From the NCBI RefSeq assembly GCF_014202895.1, contig NZ_JACHHV010000011.1, forward strand, positions 1 through 46,441: a stretch of 46,441 nt of DNA, read 5' to 3'. This document shows positions 8,084-15,903 of the stretch, in pieces; within the stretch, counting starts at the first letter, position 1; each line of letters begins with the position of its first letter. The stretch is from Lactovum miscens. Its GTDB lineage: Bacteria > Bacillota > Bacilli > Lactobacillales > Streptococcaceae. The notes below the pieces were generated by a model, which did not search any database, was not told the origin of the DNA, and was given only the letters and a program-made list of their open reading frames with translations. Position numbers and translations under genes: made by a program.

Positions 8084-9566
8084 AATTTGAATATTTTTTT
8101 TGGAAATTTGAAATTTTTCTAAAGAGTGGCTGGAGCTGAACAGTTAGCGAATGATAAATTAATGATAGCTCTTGATATATTATGACATTCTTTTGGATGG
8201 GTTGTAGGATTCTTACGACATTTTCAGGAGATTCAAGCTTACTCGTCAAACCTAGTGCCTTTTCTGCCATAATCACAGCCGCCAAGCATCCTGCCTCACT
8301 GCTTTGAGAGATTTTGATTGGTTTGTCAAAAATATCTGATAAAATTTGAAGCCAGAGCTCCGATTGGGTAAATCCCCCAGTTGCAAAAATTTCATTTATT
8401 TCCCCCAAACCTTCAGCTACCTCAGAAAGATTAAAGACAATTCCTTCAAGTATGGCTCGGGCAAGATGGGCTGGCTTATGGCTATAATTAAGGCCATAAA
8501 AATCAGCACGAGCATCTGCATCCCATAGAGGGGCTCTTTCTCCACCAAGATAAGGATGAAAAATTAAGCCATTACTTCCGGCTGGCACTGTTGATGCTAA
8601 GGTAGTTAAGTCATCAAAACTGTATTTTTTTTCAAAAATTTCTTCCTGCAACCAGCGAAAGACATCACCACCAGAGGTCACAGGGCCACCAGTTACCCAG
8701 TGTTCTGCATCTAGTGCGTAGCTGAAAGTTCGCCCTTTTGAGTCTACCTGAGGTTTTTCAGTAACCGAACGAATTGCACCAGAAGTCCCAATTGTTAAAG
8801 CTACCTGACCAGTATCTATTGCCGATACCCCAAGATTAGCCAAGGGGCCATCCCCAGCTCCCCAAATAAATCCAGTTTGTTTGGACACCCCCATTTCCTC
8901 TGCAAAACCTTGCTCTATAGACACTTCGTATTCATAAGGGCTAACAATAACAGGCAGTAAATCCTTACTTATTCCTGAGAGACTCAAAAGTTCTGAATCC
9001 CAGTCCAAAATCTGATTATTTAAGAGTCCCGTTCCACTTGCTACTGAAAGATCTATTTTATTAACAGCAAATAGACGCCAGAAAATATAGCCTTTAATAT
9101 CTAAAAAATGTGCAGTCTTCTCAAAGATTTCATTTTTTTCGCCCCTTAACCAAAGAATTTTTGATAATGGAGTCATCGGATGAATCGGCGTCCCTGTCCT
9201 CTCATAGATTCCTTGAGCATCTGGCTGAGCTTTAAGTTTTTGTGCAAATTTGTCTGAACGTGTGTCTGCCCATGTTATCAAATTGGTCAATTTTTCCCAA
9301 TTTTTATTCATTGCTATTAATGAATGCATCTGAGAACTAAATGAGACCGCTAAGAGTTCATCATTTTGATTCAAAATTTTTGTTAATTTTGAAATCGTCT
9401 CAATAACAGCTAAAAAAATTTCTTCAGGGTCTTCTTCAGCTTTTCCGGTAACATCACGGTATAGTTTATAACCTTTTTCTGATTTACAGACTTGAACCTT
9501 TTTCTCATCAAATAGAACCGCCTTTGTGGCTGTTGTCCCTATATCTACACCGATAAAATACTTCAT
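8082..9566 (-). CDS. gntK: FGGY-family carbohydrate kinase, probable gluconokinase
   Basis: This cytosolic ATP-dependent sugar kinase of about 494 residues would make 6-phosphogluconate from gluconate. The FGGY fold shows in the first phosphate motif FIGVDIGTTATKAV at the N-terminus, in the middle region GAGDGPLANLG and TIGTSGAIR, and in the C-terminal GGERAPLW and FATGGFTQSELW. Xylulokinase is the main alternative, and sequence alone does not settle it. The nearby 6-phosphogluconate dehydrogenase favours gluconate. ATG 9566 was taken rather than TTG 9575 because it gives the canonical N-terminus MKYFIGVDIG. The gene has its own promoter and sits beyond rpiR, outside the PTS operon. Confidence 0.8.
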   Translation of the reverse strand: MKYFIGVDIGTTATKAVLFDEKKVQVCKSEKGYKLYRDVTGKAEEDPEEIFLAVIETISKLTKILNQNDELLAVSFSSQMHSLIAMNKNWEKLTNLITWADTRSDKFAQKLKAQPDAQGIYERTGTPIHPMTPLSKILWLRGEKNEIFEKTAHFLDIKGYIFWRLFAVNKIDLSVASGTGLLNNQILDWDSELLSLSGISKDLLPVIVSPYEYEVSIEQGFAEEMGVSKQTGFIWGAGDGPLANLGVSAIDTGQVALTIGTSGAIRSVTEKPQVDSKGRTFSYALDAEHWVTGGPVTSGGDVFRWLQEEIFEKKYSFDDLTTLASTVPAGSNGLIFHPYLGGERAPLWDADARADFYGLNYSHKPAHLARAILEGIVFNLSEVAEGLGEINEIFATGGFTQSELWLQILSDIFDKPIKISQSSEAGCLAAVIMAEKALGLTSKLESPENVVRILQPIQKNVIIYQELSLIYHSLTVQLQPLFRKISNFQKKYSN

Positions 9567-9596
9567 CTTCACCAACCATTCTTTAAAACCATTATA

Positions 9597-9611
9597 TTAT
9601 ATCAGATATAA
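9597..9611. promoter_or_regulatory. Palindrome over the kinase promoter
   Basis: TTATATCAGATATAA is a perfect inverted repeat (TTATAT-CAG-ATATAA). It overlaps an extended -10 element (TGATATAAT on the minus strand, -10 at 9596-9601) of the kinase gene. It may be an operator or simply AT-rich promoter DNA. Confidence 0.35.
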
Positions 9612-9684
9612 TCTTAGCCAGATTATTTGACCTAAATTTACAAAAGTTATAAGATAGTAAAATAAAGCATTTATGGAGGTTGTC

Positions 9685-10002
9685 ATGGCTTTTGCAAATA
9701 CCAAACGTCGCTATGCTAGCTTCGGCACAGTTGAAAGTATTCCTGGGGATATCATTGATCTCTTTTGGTATCTGATTGATAATGACTTAAAAGGAGCATT
9801 TCCCCTTTCAACAGTGCTTAACTTTGAACTGATACAAACACCTAAAGGACAACTCTCTGTTCGTTTTTCCCAGGATGACATGCCTGAATTTTCTATCTTA
9901 TTTGATACGAGTTATGGTTTTGATCGACGCTGGCCAAGGTTGTTTCACGCTGTTGACAATACAGGACGTGAAACCATTACAACCCCTGCGGAAATGATTT
10001 AA
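9685..10002 (+). CDS. DUF960 family protein
   Basis: This is a small cytosolic protein of 105 residues that resembles the DUF960 family of Firmicutes, for which I know no function. Family features are an N-terminal block FANTKRRYASFGTVESIP, a short helix DIIDLFWYLID, and a beta-rich core ending in IQTPKGQLSVRFSQDDMPEF. ATG 9685 was chosen over 9673 because GGAGG lies directly upstream at normal spacing. The gene stands alone and converges on the ribosomal operon. No partner is suggested by context. Confidence 0.75.
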   Translation: MAFANTKRRYASFGTVESIPGDIIDLFWYLIDNDLKGAFPLSTVLNFELIQTPKGQLSVRFSQDDMPEFSILFDTSYGFDRRWPRLFHAVDNTGRETITTPAEMI

Positions 10003-10005
10003 TTA

Positions 10006-10036
10006 AAAAAGCTTGTCCAACGCGACAAGTTTTTTT
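10006..10036 (+). terminator. Terminator after the DUF960 gene
   Basis: AAGCTTGTC pairs with GACAAGTTT around CAACGC, followed by a run of seven T. Confidence 0.85.
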
Positions 10037-10052
10037 ATACTTTCAATTTTGA

Positions 10053-10090
10053 AATAATGTTTACCTCTCTTATGAGAGGTAAACATTATT
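10053..10090 (-). terminator. Long hairpin at the end of the rpsF-ssb-rpsR operon
   Basis: A perfect 17-bp stem (AATAATGTTTACCTCTC and its complement) with a 4-base loop overlaps the rpsR stop codon. The T-run on the minus strand is poor, so termination or mRNA 3'-end protection are both possible. Confidence 0.65.
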
Positions 10091-10337
10091 AATTATCTTG
10101 ATCAGCAACAAATGGAAGTAAAGCCATTATACGTGCACGTTTGATAGCTGTTACAACTTTACGTTGGTTACGAGCTGAAGTTCCAGTCACACGACGTGGC
10201 AAGATTTTTCCACGTTCAGAGATGAAACGTGAAAGCAATTCAGTATCTTTATAATCGACATATTCGATTTTGTTGGCTGCAATAAAGTCAACTTTTTTGC
10301 GGCGCTTAAAGCCTCCGCGGCGTTTATCAAATGCCAT
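10089..10337 (-). CDS. rpsR: 30S ribosomal protein S18
   Basis: S18 is a small-subunit ribosomal protein that pairs with S6 on the 30S platform. The 82-residue product is basic and has the family core [21 protein letters not shown] followed by [19 protein letters not shown] and MALLPFV. Order and spacing (rpsF-ssb-rpsR) are the usual bacterial ones, and the last gene ends in a strong hairpin. Confidence 0.97.
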   Translation of the reverse strand: MAFDKRRGGFKRRKKVDFIAANKIEYVDYKDTELLSRFISERGKILPRRVTGTSARNQRKVVTAIKRARIMALLPFVADQDN

Positions 10338-10370
10338 TTAAATTCTCCTTATATTGTTGTTTGTTCGATC

Positions 10371-10874
10371 TTAGAATGGAAGATCGTCGTCTGAAATCTC
10401 CATTGGGCTTCCGCTTGAAAATGGATCAGAATCGCGTCCGAAATCTGGAACTGGTGCACTTGGTTGAGATGCAGAACGGTTAGTAGAGGAACTTTGTCCT
10501 CCTGCTGACGGCGCAGGATAGTTTCCAGCACCTGTGCCCGCAGCATCACGCGTTGTACGGCTTTCCAACATTTGAAAATTATCAACTACCACCTCTGTCA
10601 CGTAAACACGTTGACCTTGTTGATTTTCATAATTTCGAGTTTGGATAGAGCCAACAATACCTATTAAAGCGCCCTTTTTTGCCCAGTTAGCCAAATTTTC
10701 AGCAGCTTGGCGCCAAATGACACAGTTGATAAAATCCGCTTCACGCTCGCCAGCTGCATTCTTAAAACGCCGATTTACCGCGATTGAAAAAGTAGCAACA
10801 GCCGTATTTTGGCCAGTATAGCGGAGTTCAGGGTCTCGTGTCAAACGACCTACGAGAGTTACATTGTTAATCAT
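10371..10874 (-). CDS. ssb: Single-stranded DNA-binding protein
   Basis: SSB coats single-stranded DNA during replication and repair. The 167-residue product has an OB-fold domain of about residues 1-105 ([20 protein letters not shown] at the start). A flexible Gly/Ser/Gln-rich linker follows, then the acidic C-terminal tip DDDLPF that docks partner proteins. It lies between rpsF and rpsR as in most Firmicutes, so it is co-expressed with ribosomal proteins. Confidence 0.97.
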   Translation of the reverse strand: MINNVTLVGRLTRDPELRYTGQNTAVATFSIAVNRRFKNAAGEREADFINCVIWRQAAENLANWAKKGALIGIVGSIQTRNYENQQGQRVYVTEVVVDNFQMLESRTTRDAAGTGAGNYPAPSAGGQSSSTNRSASQPSAPVPDFGRDSDPFSSGSPMEISDDDLPF

Positions 10875-10892
10875 GTAAACCTTCTGTTTAAA

Positions 10893-11294
10893 TTATTCAG
10901 CTTCAACTGTTGCTTCTGCAGCAGGTGCAGCAATTTCTTCAGCGACTTCTGTATCTTCAGTTTTTGCTTTACGAGAAGCTTTTGGAGCTTTTGGTGCAAC
11001 AAATTCTTCGACAATTACAAACATGTGACGCAAGATGTCCGGGCTGATTTTTGCTAAACGATCAAATTCGCTAAGAGCAGCAGAATCTGATTCAGCTTCA
11101 AGATTTATGATTTGGTAGATACCTTCTTTAAAATCTTTAACTTCGTAGGCAAGGCGACGTTTTTCCCAAGTCTTAGACTCAACGATAGTAGCACCGTTAT
11201 CTGTCAAAACTCCATCAAAACGCTCAACCAGAGCAGTTTTTGCGGCATCATCAATGTTTGGGCGAATGATATAAAGTAGTTCGTATTTAGTCAT
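10893..11294 (-). CDS. rpsF: 30S ribosomal protein S6 with long acidic tail
   Basis: S6 binds S18 and 16S rRNA on the 30S platform. The core, residues 1 to about 97, is standard ([16 protein letters not shown] at the start, [10 protein letters not shown] near the end). A tail of about 35 residues rich in Ala, Glu and Lys (ending [12 protein letters not shown]) extends it to 133 residues, against about 95-100 in streptococcal relatives. The start has a strong AGGAGG ribosome-binding site. It is the first gene of the operon and has a structured 5' leader. Confidence 0.95.
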   Translation of the reverse strand: MTKYELLYIIRPNIDDAAKTALVERFDGVLTDNGATIVESKTWEKRRLAYEVKDFKEGIYQIINLEAESDSAALSEFDRLAKISPDILRHMFVIVEEFVAPKAPKASRKAKTEDTEVAEEIAAPAAEATVEAE

Positions 11295-11321
11295 TGTTGA
11301 TTTCCTCCTTTTGGTCTTATG

Positions 11322-11342
11322 TCGTGTGATCGAGACACACGA
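11322..11342 (-). promoter_or_regulatory. Hairpin in the rpsF leader, candidate S6:S18 autoregulatory site
   Basis: On the minus strand TCGTGTG pairs with CACACGA around a 7-base loop, about 27 bases before the rpsF start codon. rpsF leaders of many bacteria carry an RNA hairpin bound by the S6:S18 complex. Position and the CGTGTG/CACACG stem fit, but I could not test the full motif. Confidence 0.45.
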
Positions 11343-11370
11343 AAGATGAGCTTTTTACTCACGAACATTA

Positions 11371-11399
11371 ATTCTAACAGAATAAATTAAAAATCGCAA
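11371..11399 (-). promoter_or_regulatory. Promoter of rpsF-ssb-rpsR
   Basis: On the minus strand -35 TTGCGA (11394-11399), a 17-base spacer and -10 TAGAAT (11371-11376) give a leader of about 70 bases. Confidence 0.75.
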
Positions 11400-11435
11400 G
11401 CAGCGATACTCACGACTTTATATATTCACCTTCTG

Positions 11436-12281
11436 TTAAAGCGATCCACCAGTTACAACAATAATAATTGCGATCATAATTAAAATTAAACCAAGTGCAA
11501 TTCGATACTTTCCAAAAAAAGTAAAATCGTGCTTTTTAACATAATCTATTAACCATCGAATAGTGAACATTGAAACGATAAAAGCCACGACAAAGGCAAT
11601 CAATAAAATCAGAATTTGGTAAAAACCAATTGAATTACCACTCGTAAAGTATTTGACAATTTTTAATCCGCTGGCACCAATCATGACTGGAATACCCAAG
11701 AAAAAGCTAAATTCAGCTCCCGCAGCACGACTAATACCAAGCAATAGAGCTCCAACTATGGTCGCTCCTGAACGAGAAGTCCCAGGAATTAATGACAAAA
11801 CTTGGAAACCACCAATGATTAAGGCCATTTTATAGGAAATCTGTCCAACCCGAGTAACTGAGAATTCATGAGCTGGTACCCAATAGCGTTCAACCACAAT
11901 GAAGGCGACACCATAAATTATCAACATAATTGCGACTGGGACAAATTTATTAAAATTTGCATCCAACCAGTCGTTGAGTGGAAGGCCAATCACTGCTGCT
12001 GGAATACAAGCAATCAATACTTTTGCCCAGAGTTGCCACGTATGTTGTACCTCTTTTTTTGATTTGGTTCTGGAAAAAGGGTTCAATTTATGAAAATAGA
12101 TAACTAAAACTGAGAGAATTGCACCAAGTTGGATGACAACATCAAACATGGCTTTGAAAGCTGCGGACTGATTAAGTCCCCAAAAACTTTCAACAATTAT
12201 TAAGTGTCCCGTTGAAGAAATGGGTAACCACTCAGTTACTCCCTCGACAATGCCGAGAACGAACGCTTTGATAATATCCAT
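11436..12281 (-). CDS. uppP: Undecaprenyl-diphosphate phosphatase (BacA/UppP)
   Basis: This integral membrane enzyme recycles undecaprenyl pyrophosphate to the phosphate carrier used for cell-wall synthesis, and gives low-level bacitracin resistance. The 281 residues show the two family signatures [15 protein letters not shown] (13-27) and PGTSRSGAT (166-174), and about eight hydrophobic segments. ATG 12281 gives the conserved N-terminus [14 protein letters not shown]. An upstream in-frame start at 12299 would lie across the -10 box. TATAAT ends 6 bases before the ATG with no ribosome-binding site, so the mRNA is probably leaderless. Confidence 0.93.
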   Translation of the reverse strand: MDIIKAFVLGIVEGVTEWLPISSTGHLIIVESFWGLNQSAAFKAMFDVVIQLGAILSVLVIYFHKLNPFSRTKSKKEVQHTWQLWAKVLIACIPAAVIGLPLNDWLDANFNKFVPVAIMLIIYGVAFIVVERYWVPAHEFSVTRVGQISYKMALIIGGFQVLSLIPGTSRSGATIVGALLLGISRAAGAEFSFFLGIPVMIGASGLKIVKYFTSGNSIGFYQILILLIAFVVAFIVSMFTIRWLIDYVKKHDFTFFGKYRIALGLILIMIAIIIVVTGGSL

Positions 12282-12365
12282 GGGGTAATTATATAGCAAA
12301 TATATTAATTTAACAAGAAATATTGTTTTTTTATGGACTATTTTCAGAAAATTTTAATATTTTGC

Positions 12366-12394
12366 TTGACAGTACTTTTGCCTTATGCTACACT
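12366..12394 (+). promoter_or_regulatory. Promoter of the lysine-riboswitch operon
   Basis: -35 TTGACA (12366-12371), a 17-base spacer and an extended -10 TGCTACACT (-10 hexamer at 12389-12394) place the start of transcription at about 12401, the first base of the riboswitch. Confidence 0.8.
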
Positions 12395-12400
12395 TAAAAA

Positions 12401-12569
12401 CATCGAAGAGGTTGCAACTCATGAAGAGTAGGCTGTATGAGCAAGGCATTGCTATGATGCAGTCGAAAGGTATGGTTGCCGAAAGGTTTGACTGGCAAGT
12501 CAAAAGCTTGGGCTAATGGAGAAAATCCCTTAGACTGTCGCTATTAAGTTTTAGCGGTGCGCTTTGTTG
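12401..12569 (+). promoter_or_regulatory. Lysine riboswitch (L box) aptamer
   Basis: The conserved L-box blocks appear in order: AGAGGTTGCAACTCATGAAG then AGAGTAGGC, GAAAGGTATGG, GCCGAAAGG, ACTGGC, GGGCTA and GACTGTC. The closing stem P1 can form between CATCGAAG (12401-12408) and CTTTGTTG (12562-12569) with one mismatch. Known L boxes bind free lysine and shut off lysine synthesis or uptake genes by transcription termination. A terminator stands at 12621 and a transporter follows, so lysine-repressed uptake is the expected role. Confidence 0.85.
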
Positions 12570-12620
12570 GAAGAATTTTATTTAAATAATTACATACTTT
12601 CAATAACCCTGTAATCGTTA

Positions 12621-12653
12621 AAATCTAGCTCTTTGAACTAGATTTTTTATTTT
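12621..12653 (+). terminator. Riboswitch terminator
   Basis: AAATCTAG pairs with CTAGATTT around a 9-base loop, followed by a T-rich run. It lies between the L box and the transporter start codon and is the likely off-state hairpin. About 50 bases separate it from P1, so the switch between P1 and terminator is not obvious by eye. Confidence 0.8.
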
Positions 12654-12690
12654 GCATAACTGCAAAACACTATTAAGGAGTAATTATCTT

Positions 12691-14286
12691 ATGAAAAAGA
12701 TATTCACAATGTTGATTGCCTTCTTTACGATCTTTGGTCTACTATCATTTGTTAGCACCTCTGCCAATGCGGCAAGTCAACAAAAGGAATTCCAAGTTGG
12801 TATGGAAGCTGCTTATCCTCCATTTAACTGGACACAAGACACAGCAGCCAACGGAGCTTACCCAATTGAAGGATCAAAACAATTTGCCAATGGGTATGAT
12901 GTTCAAACCGCAAAAGCCATTGCTGCTAAATTGGGCAGGAAATTAGTTATTGTAAAATCAAAATGGGATGGTCTAATTCCTGCTCTAACATCTGGAAAAA
13001 TTGATGCCATTATTGCTGGCATGAGTCCAACTCCAGAACGTGCCCAAGCCATTAACTTTTCACAAGCTTATGAAACTGGGCAAATGGGTGTCATTGTAAA
13101 AAAGGGGAGTCAATTTGCTTCATCAACTGACATTGTTGGATTCGCTGGAGCAAAAATCACTGCTCAACAGGGTACCTTCCATTATGACTTGATTGATCAA
13201 CTCAAGGGCGTCAACAAACAACCTGCTATGGGTGACTTCTCAGCCATGCGCGTAGCTCTCAGCTCAGGTGTCATTGATGGTTACATCGCAGAACGTGTTG
13301 AGGGATTGACCGCAACTGCAAAAGAACCTAACTTTCAATTTATTGATCTTTCAGGAAAGGGTGGGTTTACGACCGACCCTTCAATGATGGTCTCTTCAGT
13401 TGGTCTTCGTAAGAATGATACAGCTGATCTGAAAATTATTAACTCTTATTTAAAGAGTTGGTCAAAGTCTAACCAAACAATTCTTATGGACAAAATGGTC
13501 AAACTTCAAAGCCACCCTGATACAATCAATGGATTCTGGAATCAAGTGTCCTTTATCTGGTCACAAAACTGGAAGAATTTGATTGATTCCGTTGGTATGA
13601 CACTCCTTCTTTCAATCATCGGAACAATTATTGGTTTTGTAATCGGTCTCTTAATCGGCGTCTTCCGTACAATGGATAAAAACTCCAGTGCCTTTGGCCG
13701 TTGGATTCATCGCATTATCGGTTGGGTTCTTAATATCTACATAGAAATCTTCCGTGGCACACCTATGATGGTTCAAGCTATGGTAATCTACTATGGTTCA
13801 GCTCAATTTTTACATTTAAATATTGATCGACTTTTCGCTGCATTCTTGATTGTCTCAATTAATACTGGTGCTTACATGTCAGAAATCGTCCGTGGTGGTA
13901 TCTATTCAGTAGATGAAGGTCAATTTGAGGCTGCCCATGCACTTGGATTTACCCATTGGCAGACTATGTATAAGATTGTCTTACCACAAGCAATTCGCAA
14001 TATTCTACCAGCAGTTGGAAACGAGTTTGTCATCAACATCAAAGATACTTCCGTTTTAAATGTTATCTCTGTTAGTGAGCTTTATTTTATGGGTAATACA
14101 ATTGCACAGCAAAATTATCAATACTTTCAGACGTTCTTCATCATCTCTGGAATTTACTTGATTCTAACATTCTCAATCACCCGCATCCTACGTAGTATTG
14201 AATATTTCCTAAATCGAACCAGTAAGACTACTATTAGTAGGGAGTTTCCTGAAAATACAACTGGTGTAAACCAAATGCGAATTTAA
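12691..14286 (+). CDS. Amino acid ABC transporter, fused substrate-binding protein and permease (lysine-regulated)
   Basis: One 531-residue polypeptide carries three parts. A signal/anchor segment spans about residues 1-27 ([12 protein letters not shown] to ANAAS). A family-3 type substrate-binding domain spans about 30-265 and includes YPPFNW and the ligand-region [21 protein letters not shown] GlnP/HisM-type permease domain of about 285-510 contains the EAA loop [11 protein letters not shown]. The first ATG could be at 12652, but ATG 12691 has AAGGAG in front and yields a clean signal sequence. It forms an operon with the ATPase gene 17 bases downstream. The lysine riboswitch makes lysine, or basic amino acids generally, the best substrate guess. 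GlnP of lactococci has two binding domains, whereas this has one. Confidence 0.85.
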   Translation: MKKIFTMLIAFFTIFGLLSFVSTSANAASQQKEFQVGMEAAYPPFNWTQDTAANGAYPIEGSKQFANGYDVQTAKAIAAKLGRKLVIVKSKWDGLIPALTSGKIDAIIAGMSPTPERAQAINFSQAYETGQMGVIVKKGSQFASSTDIVGFAGAKITAQQGTFHYDLIDQLKGVNKQPAMGDFSAMRVALSSGVIDGYIAERVEGLTATAKEPNFQFIDLSGKGGFTTDPSMMVSSVGLRKNDTADLKIINSYLKSWSKSNQTILMDKMVKLQSHPDTINGFWNQVSFIWSQNWKNLIDSVGMTLLLSIIGTIIGFVIGLLIGVFRTMDKNSSAFGRWIHRIIGWVLNIYIEIFRGTPMMVQAMVIYYGSAQFLHLNIDRLFAAFLIVSINTGAYMSEIVRGGIYSVDEGQFEAAHALGFTHWQTMYKIVLPQAIRNILPAVGNEFVINIKDTSVLNVISVSELYFMGNTIAQQNYQYFQTFFIISGIYLILTFSITRILRSIEYFLNRTSKTTISREFPENTTGVNQMRI

Positions 14287-14303
14287 AGAAAGGACTTGAT
14301 AAG

Positions 14304-15044
14304 ATGGAAAATGAAGTAATTTTAGAAATCAAGCATTTAAAAAAGTCTTTCGGTGAAAATGAGGTCTTGAAAGACATTAACTTAACAGTAAAGAAGGGTG
14401 AAGTCATATCTATCATTGGTTCTTCTGGCTCTGGTAAATCAACTATGCTTCGCTCAATCAACCTTTTAGAAGTTCCAACTGATGGCGAAATTATTTATCA
14501 AGGTGAAAATGTCTTACTGAAAGGTTATAACCTCGCTCAATATCGTACTCACATGGGGATGGTCTTCCAAAGTTTCAATCTTTTTGCCAATTTGACGGCT
14601 TTCCAAAATGTAGTTGTTGGACAGATGACAGTCTTGAAACGCAACAAAGCTGAGGCTGAGAAAATTGCAATTGAGAATCTTGAAAAGGTGGGAATGGCAG
14701 CTTTTAAGAAAGCCAAACCTTCTCAACTTTCTGGGGGACAAATGCAACGTGTTGCAATAGCTCGCGCCCTTTCAATGAATCCAGATGTTCTTCTATTTGA
14801 TGAGCCAACTTCTGCCCTTGACCCAGAAATGGTAGGCGAAGTCTTGATAACCATAAAGGAGTTGGCCAATACAGGTTTGACAATGATAATTGTTACCCAC
14901 GAGATGCAATTTGCACGTGAAGTTTCTGATCGTGTGATCTTTATGGAAAAAGGTGTCATCGCTGAGGAAGGCACACCTGATCAACTCTTCGGGAATCCTC
15001 AAGAAGCGCGTACTCGTGAGTTCTTAACTCGTTATCTTGACTAA
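14304..15044 (+). CDS. Amino acid ABC transporter ATP-binding protein
   Basis: This is the cytosolic ATPase that drives the preceding fused transporter. The 246 residues show Walker [10 protein letters not shown] (39-47), Q-loop MVFQSFNLF, signature LSGGQMQR (142-149), Walker [12 protein letters not shown] (163-173) and the H-loop in IIVTHEM. It belongs to the polar amino acid subfamily (GlnQ/HisP). Its place under the lysine riboswitch assigns it to the same uptake system. A terminator-like hairpin follows. Confidence 0.92.
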   Translation: MENEVILEIKHLKKSFGENEVLKDINLTVKKGEVISIIGSSGSGKSTMLRSINLLEVPTDGEIIYQGENVLLKGYNLAQYRTHMGMVFQSFNLFANLTAFQNVVVGQMTVLKRNKAEAEKIAIENLEKVGMAAFKKAKPSQLSGGQMQRVAIARALSMNPDVLLFDEPTSALDPEMVGEVLITIKELANTGLTMIIVTHEMQFAREVSDRVIFMEKGVIAEEGTPDQLFGNPQEARTREFLTRYLD

Positions 15045-15096
15045 CCGCTTTGTGGGAAATAAAAAGTGTTCGAATGAGAACATTCAGACTATAGAT

Positions 15097-15126
15097 AAAT
15101 TCATCAACATTTTGGTGGATTTTCTT
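15097..15126 (+). terminator. Terminator after the transporter operon
   Basis: AAATTCATCA pairs with TGGTGGATTT (two G-T pairs) around a 6-base loop, followed by TTCTT. Confidence 0.6.
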
Positions 15127-15129
15127 GTT

Positions 15130-15890
15130 AGATTGTTTATTTTGAAGATTTGGACTAATCTTGGGTAAAAAAATAAGCGCCAGTTCGTATAAAACTTCAC
15201 CTATCCTTTTGATACTTGTGCCTCAACCCATGAAGTTCTTTCGCAGTGCCAATAGGCAAACTTTCATTCGTTTCTGTTTGTTACAAGCTCCTTCACAAAA
15301 TCAAATTCTTAAAGCTTTTTCCAAGCTTCTAAATCATCTTTCCTAACATGCGTGGCATGAACTTTGGCATAGTTGTATTTGAAGTTGACTTTTTGGAAAA
15401 ACTCTCCATAGAAAATTTATTAATTATTAAGAGGACAGTTTCTTAAAATGATAGACTTAGTTTTTTTATTAAAGGTTTAGAATAGAGGAATTTCCTCATC
15501 CAGTAGAAGATTTAAAAAAATAGCGATAAGTATGAACCATTTTAATAATCTAGCGCATACCTTGTATATTTCTCAGTATTGTAAAAATAGAAATGTTAAT
15601 CTTGAGTAAAAAAAGGTCAAATAAAAGTCAACCGTTTCCCCATCCTAAAGCGATTCAATGAGATCATAGATGAAATCAAAATCCACCACCGTATCCATTT
15701 GACGTAAGACGTGATCTTCTGGAGCAAATAAAAATAAAGAGAATATAACCAAATAGAGTTCGCAATTTCGGTTCCATTTTTTGATGCATCGAAATCCAAA
15801 AAAGCTTTGTATTTAGTGTCCTTGTACCACCTTAAAAGTATTAAAAAAGACAAAATCACATAGACTTTGTCTTCAATCAGAAACATGTGA
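15130..15890 (-). pseudogene. Decayed IS1182-type transposase remnant
   Basis: No intact gene lies between 15045 and 15903. Minus-strand pieces read as a broken transposase. Near 15640-15740 one frame gives FAPEDHVLRQMDTVVDFDFI then YDLIESL, typical of the N-terminal start of IS1182-family transposases. Near 15200-15260 another frame gives GTAKELHGLRHKY, typical of their C-terminal part. Near 15320-15390 NYAKVHATHVRKDDLE is also legible. Stops and frame changes interrupt all of it. The piece is about half the expected length, so it is internally deleted as well as frameshifted. The family call is by motif memory. Confidence 0.55.
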
Positions 15891-15903
15891 ATTCTTGCGC
15901 TTT

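Noticed and set aside
15617-15886. An 89-codon minus-strand open reading frame as a membrane protein
   Set aside because: A neighbouring frame of the same stretch reads as an IS1182-type transposase start, so the hydrophobic reading is an out-of-frame artefact.
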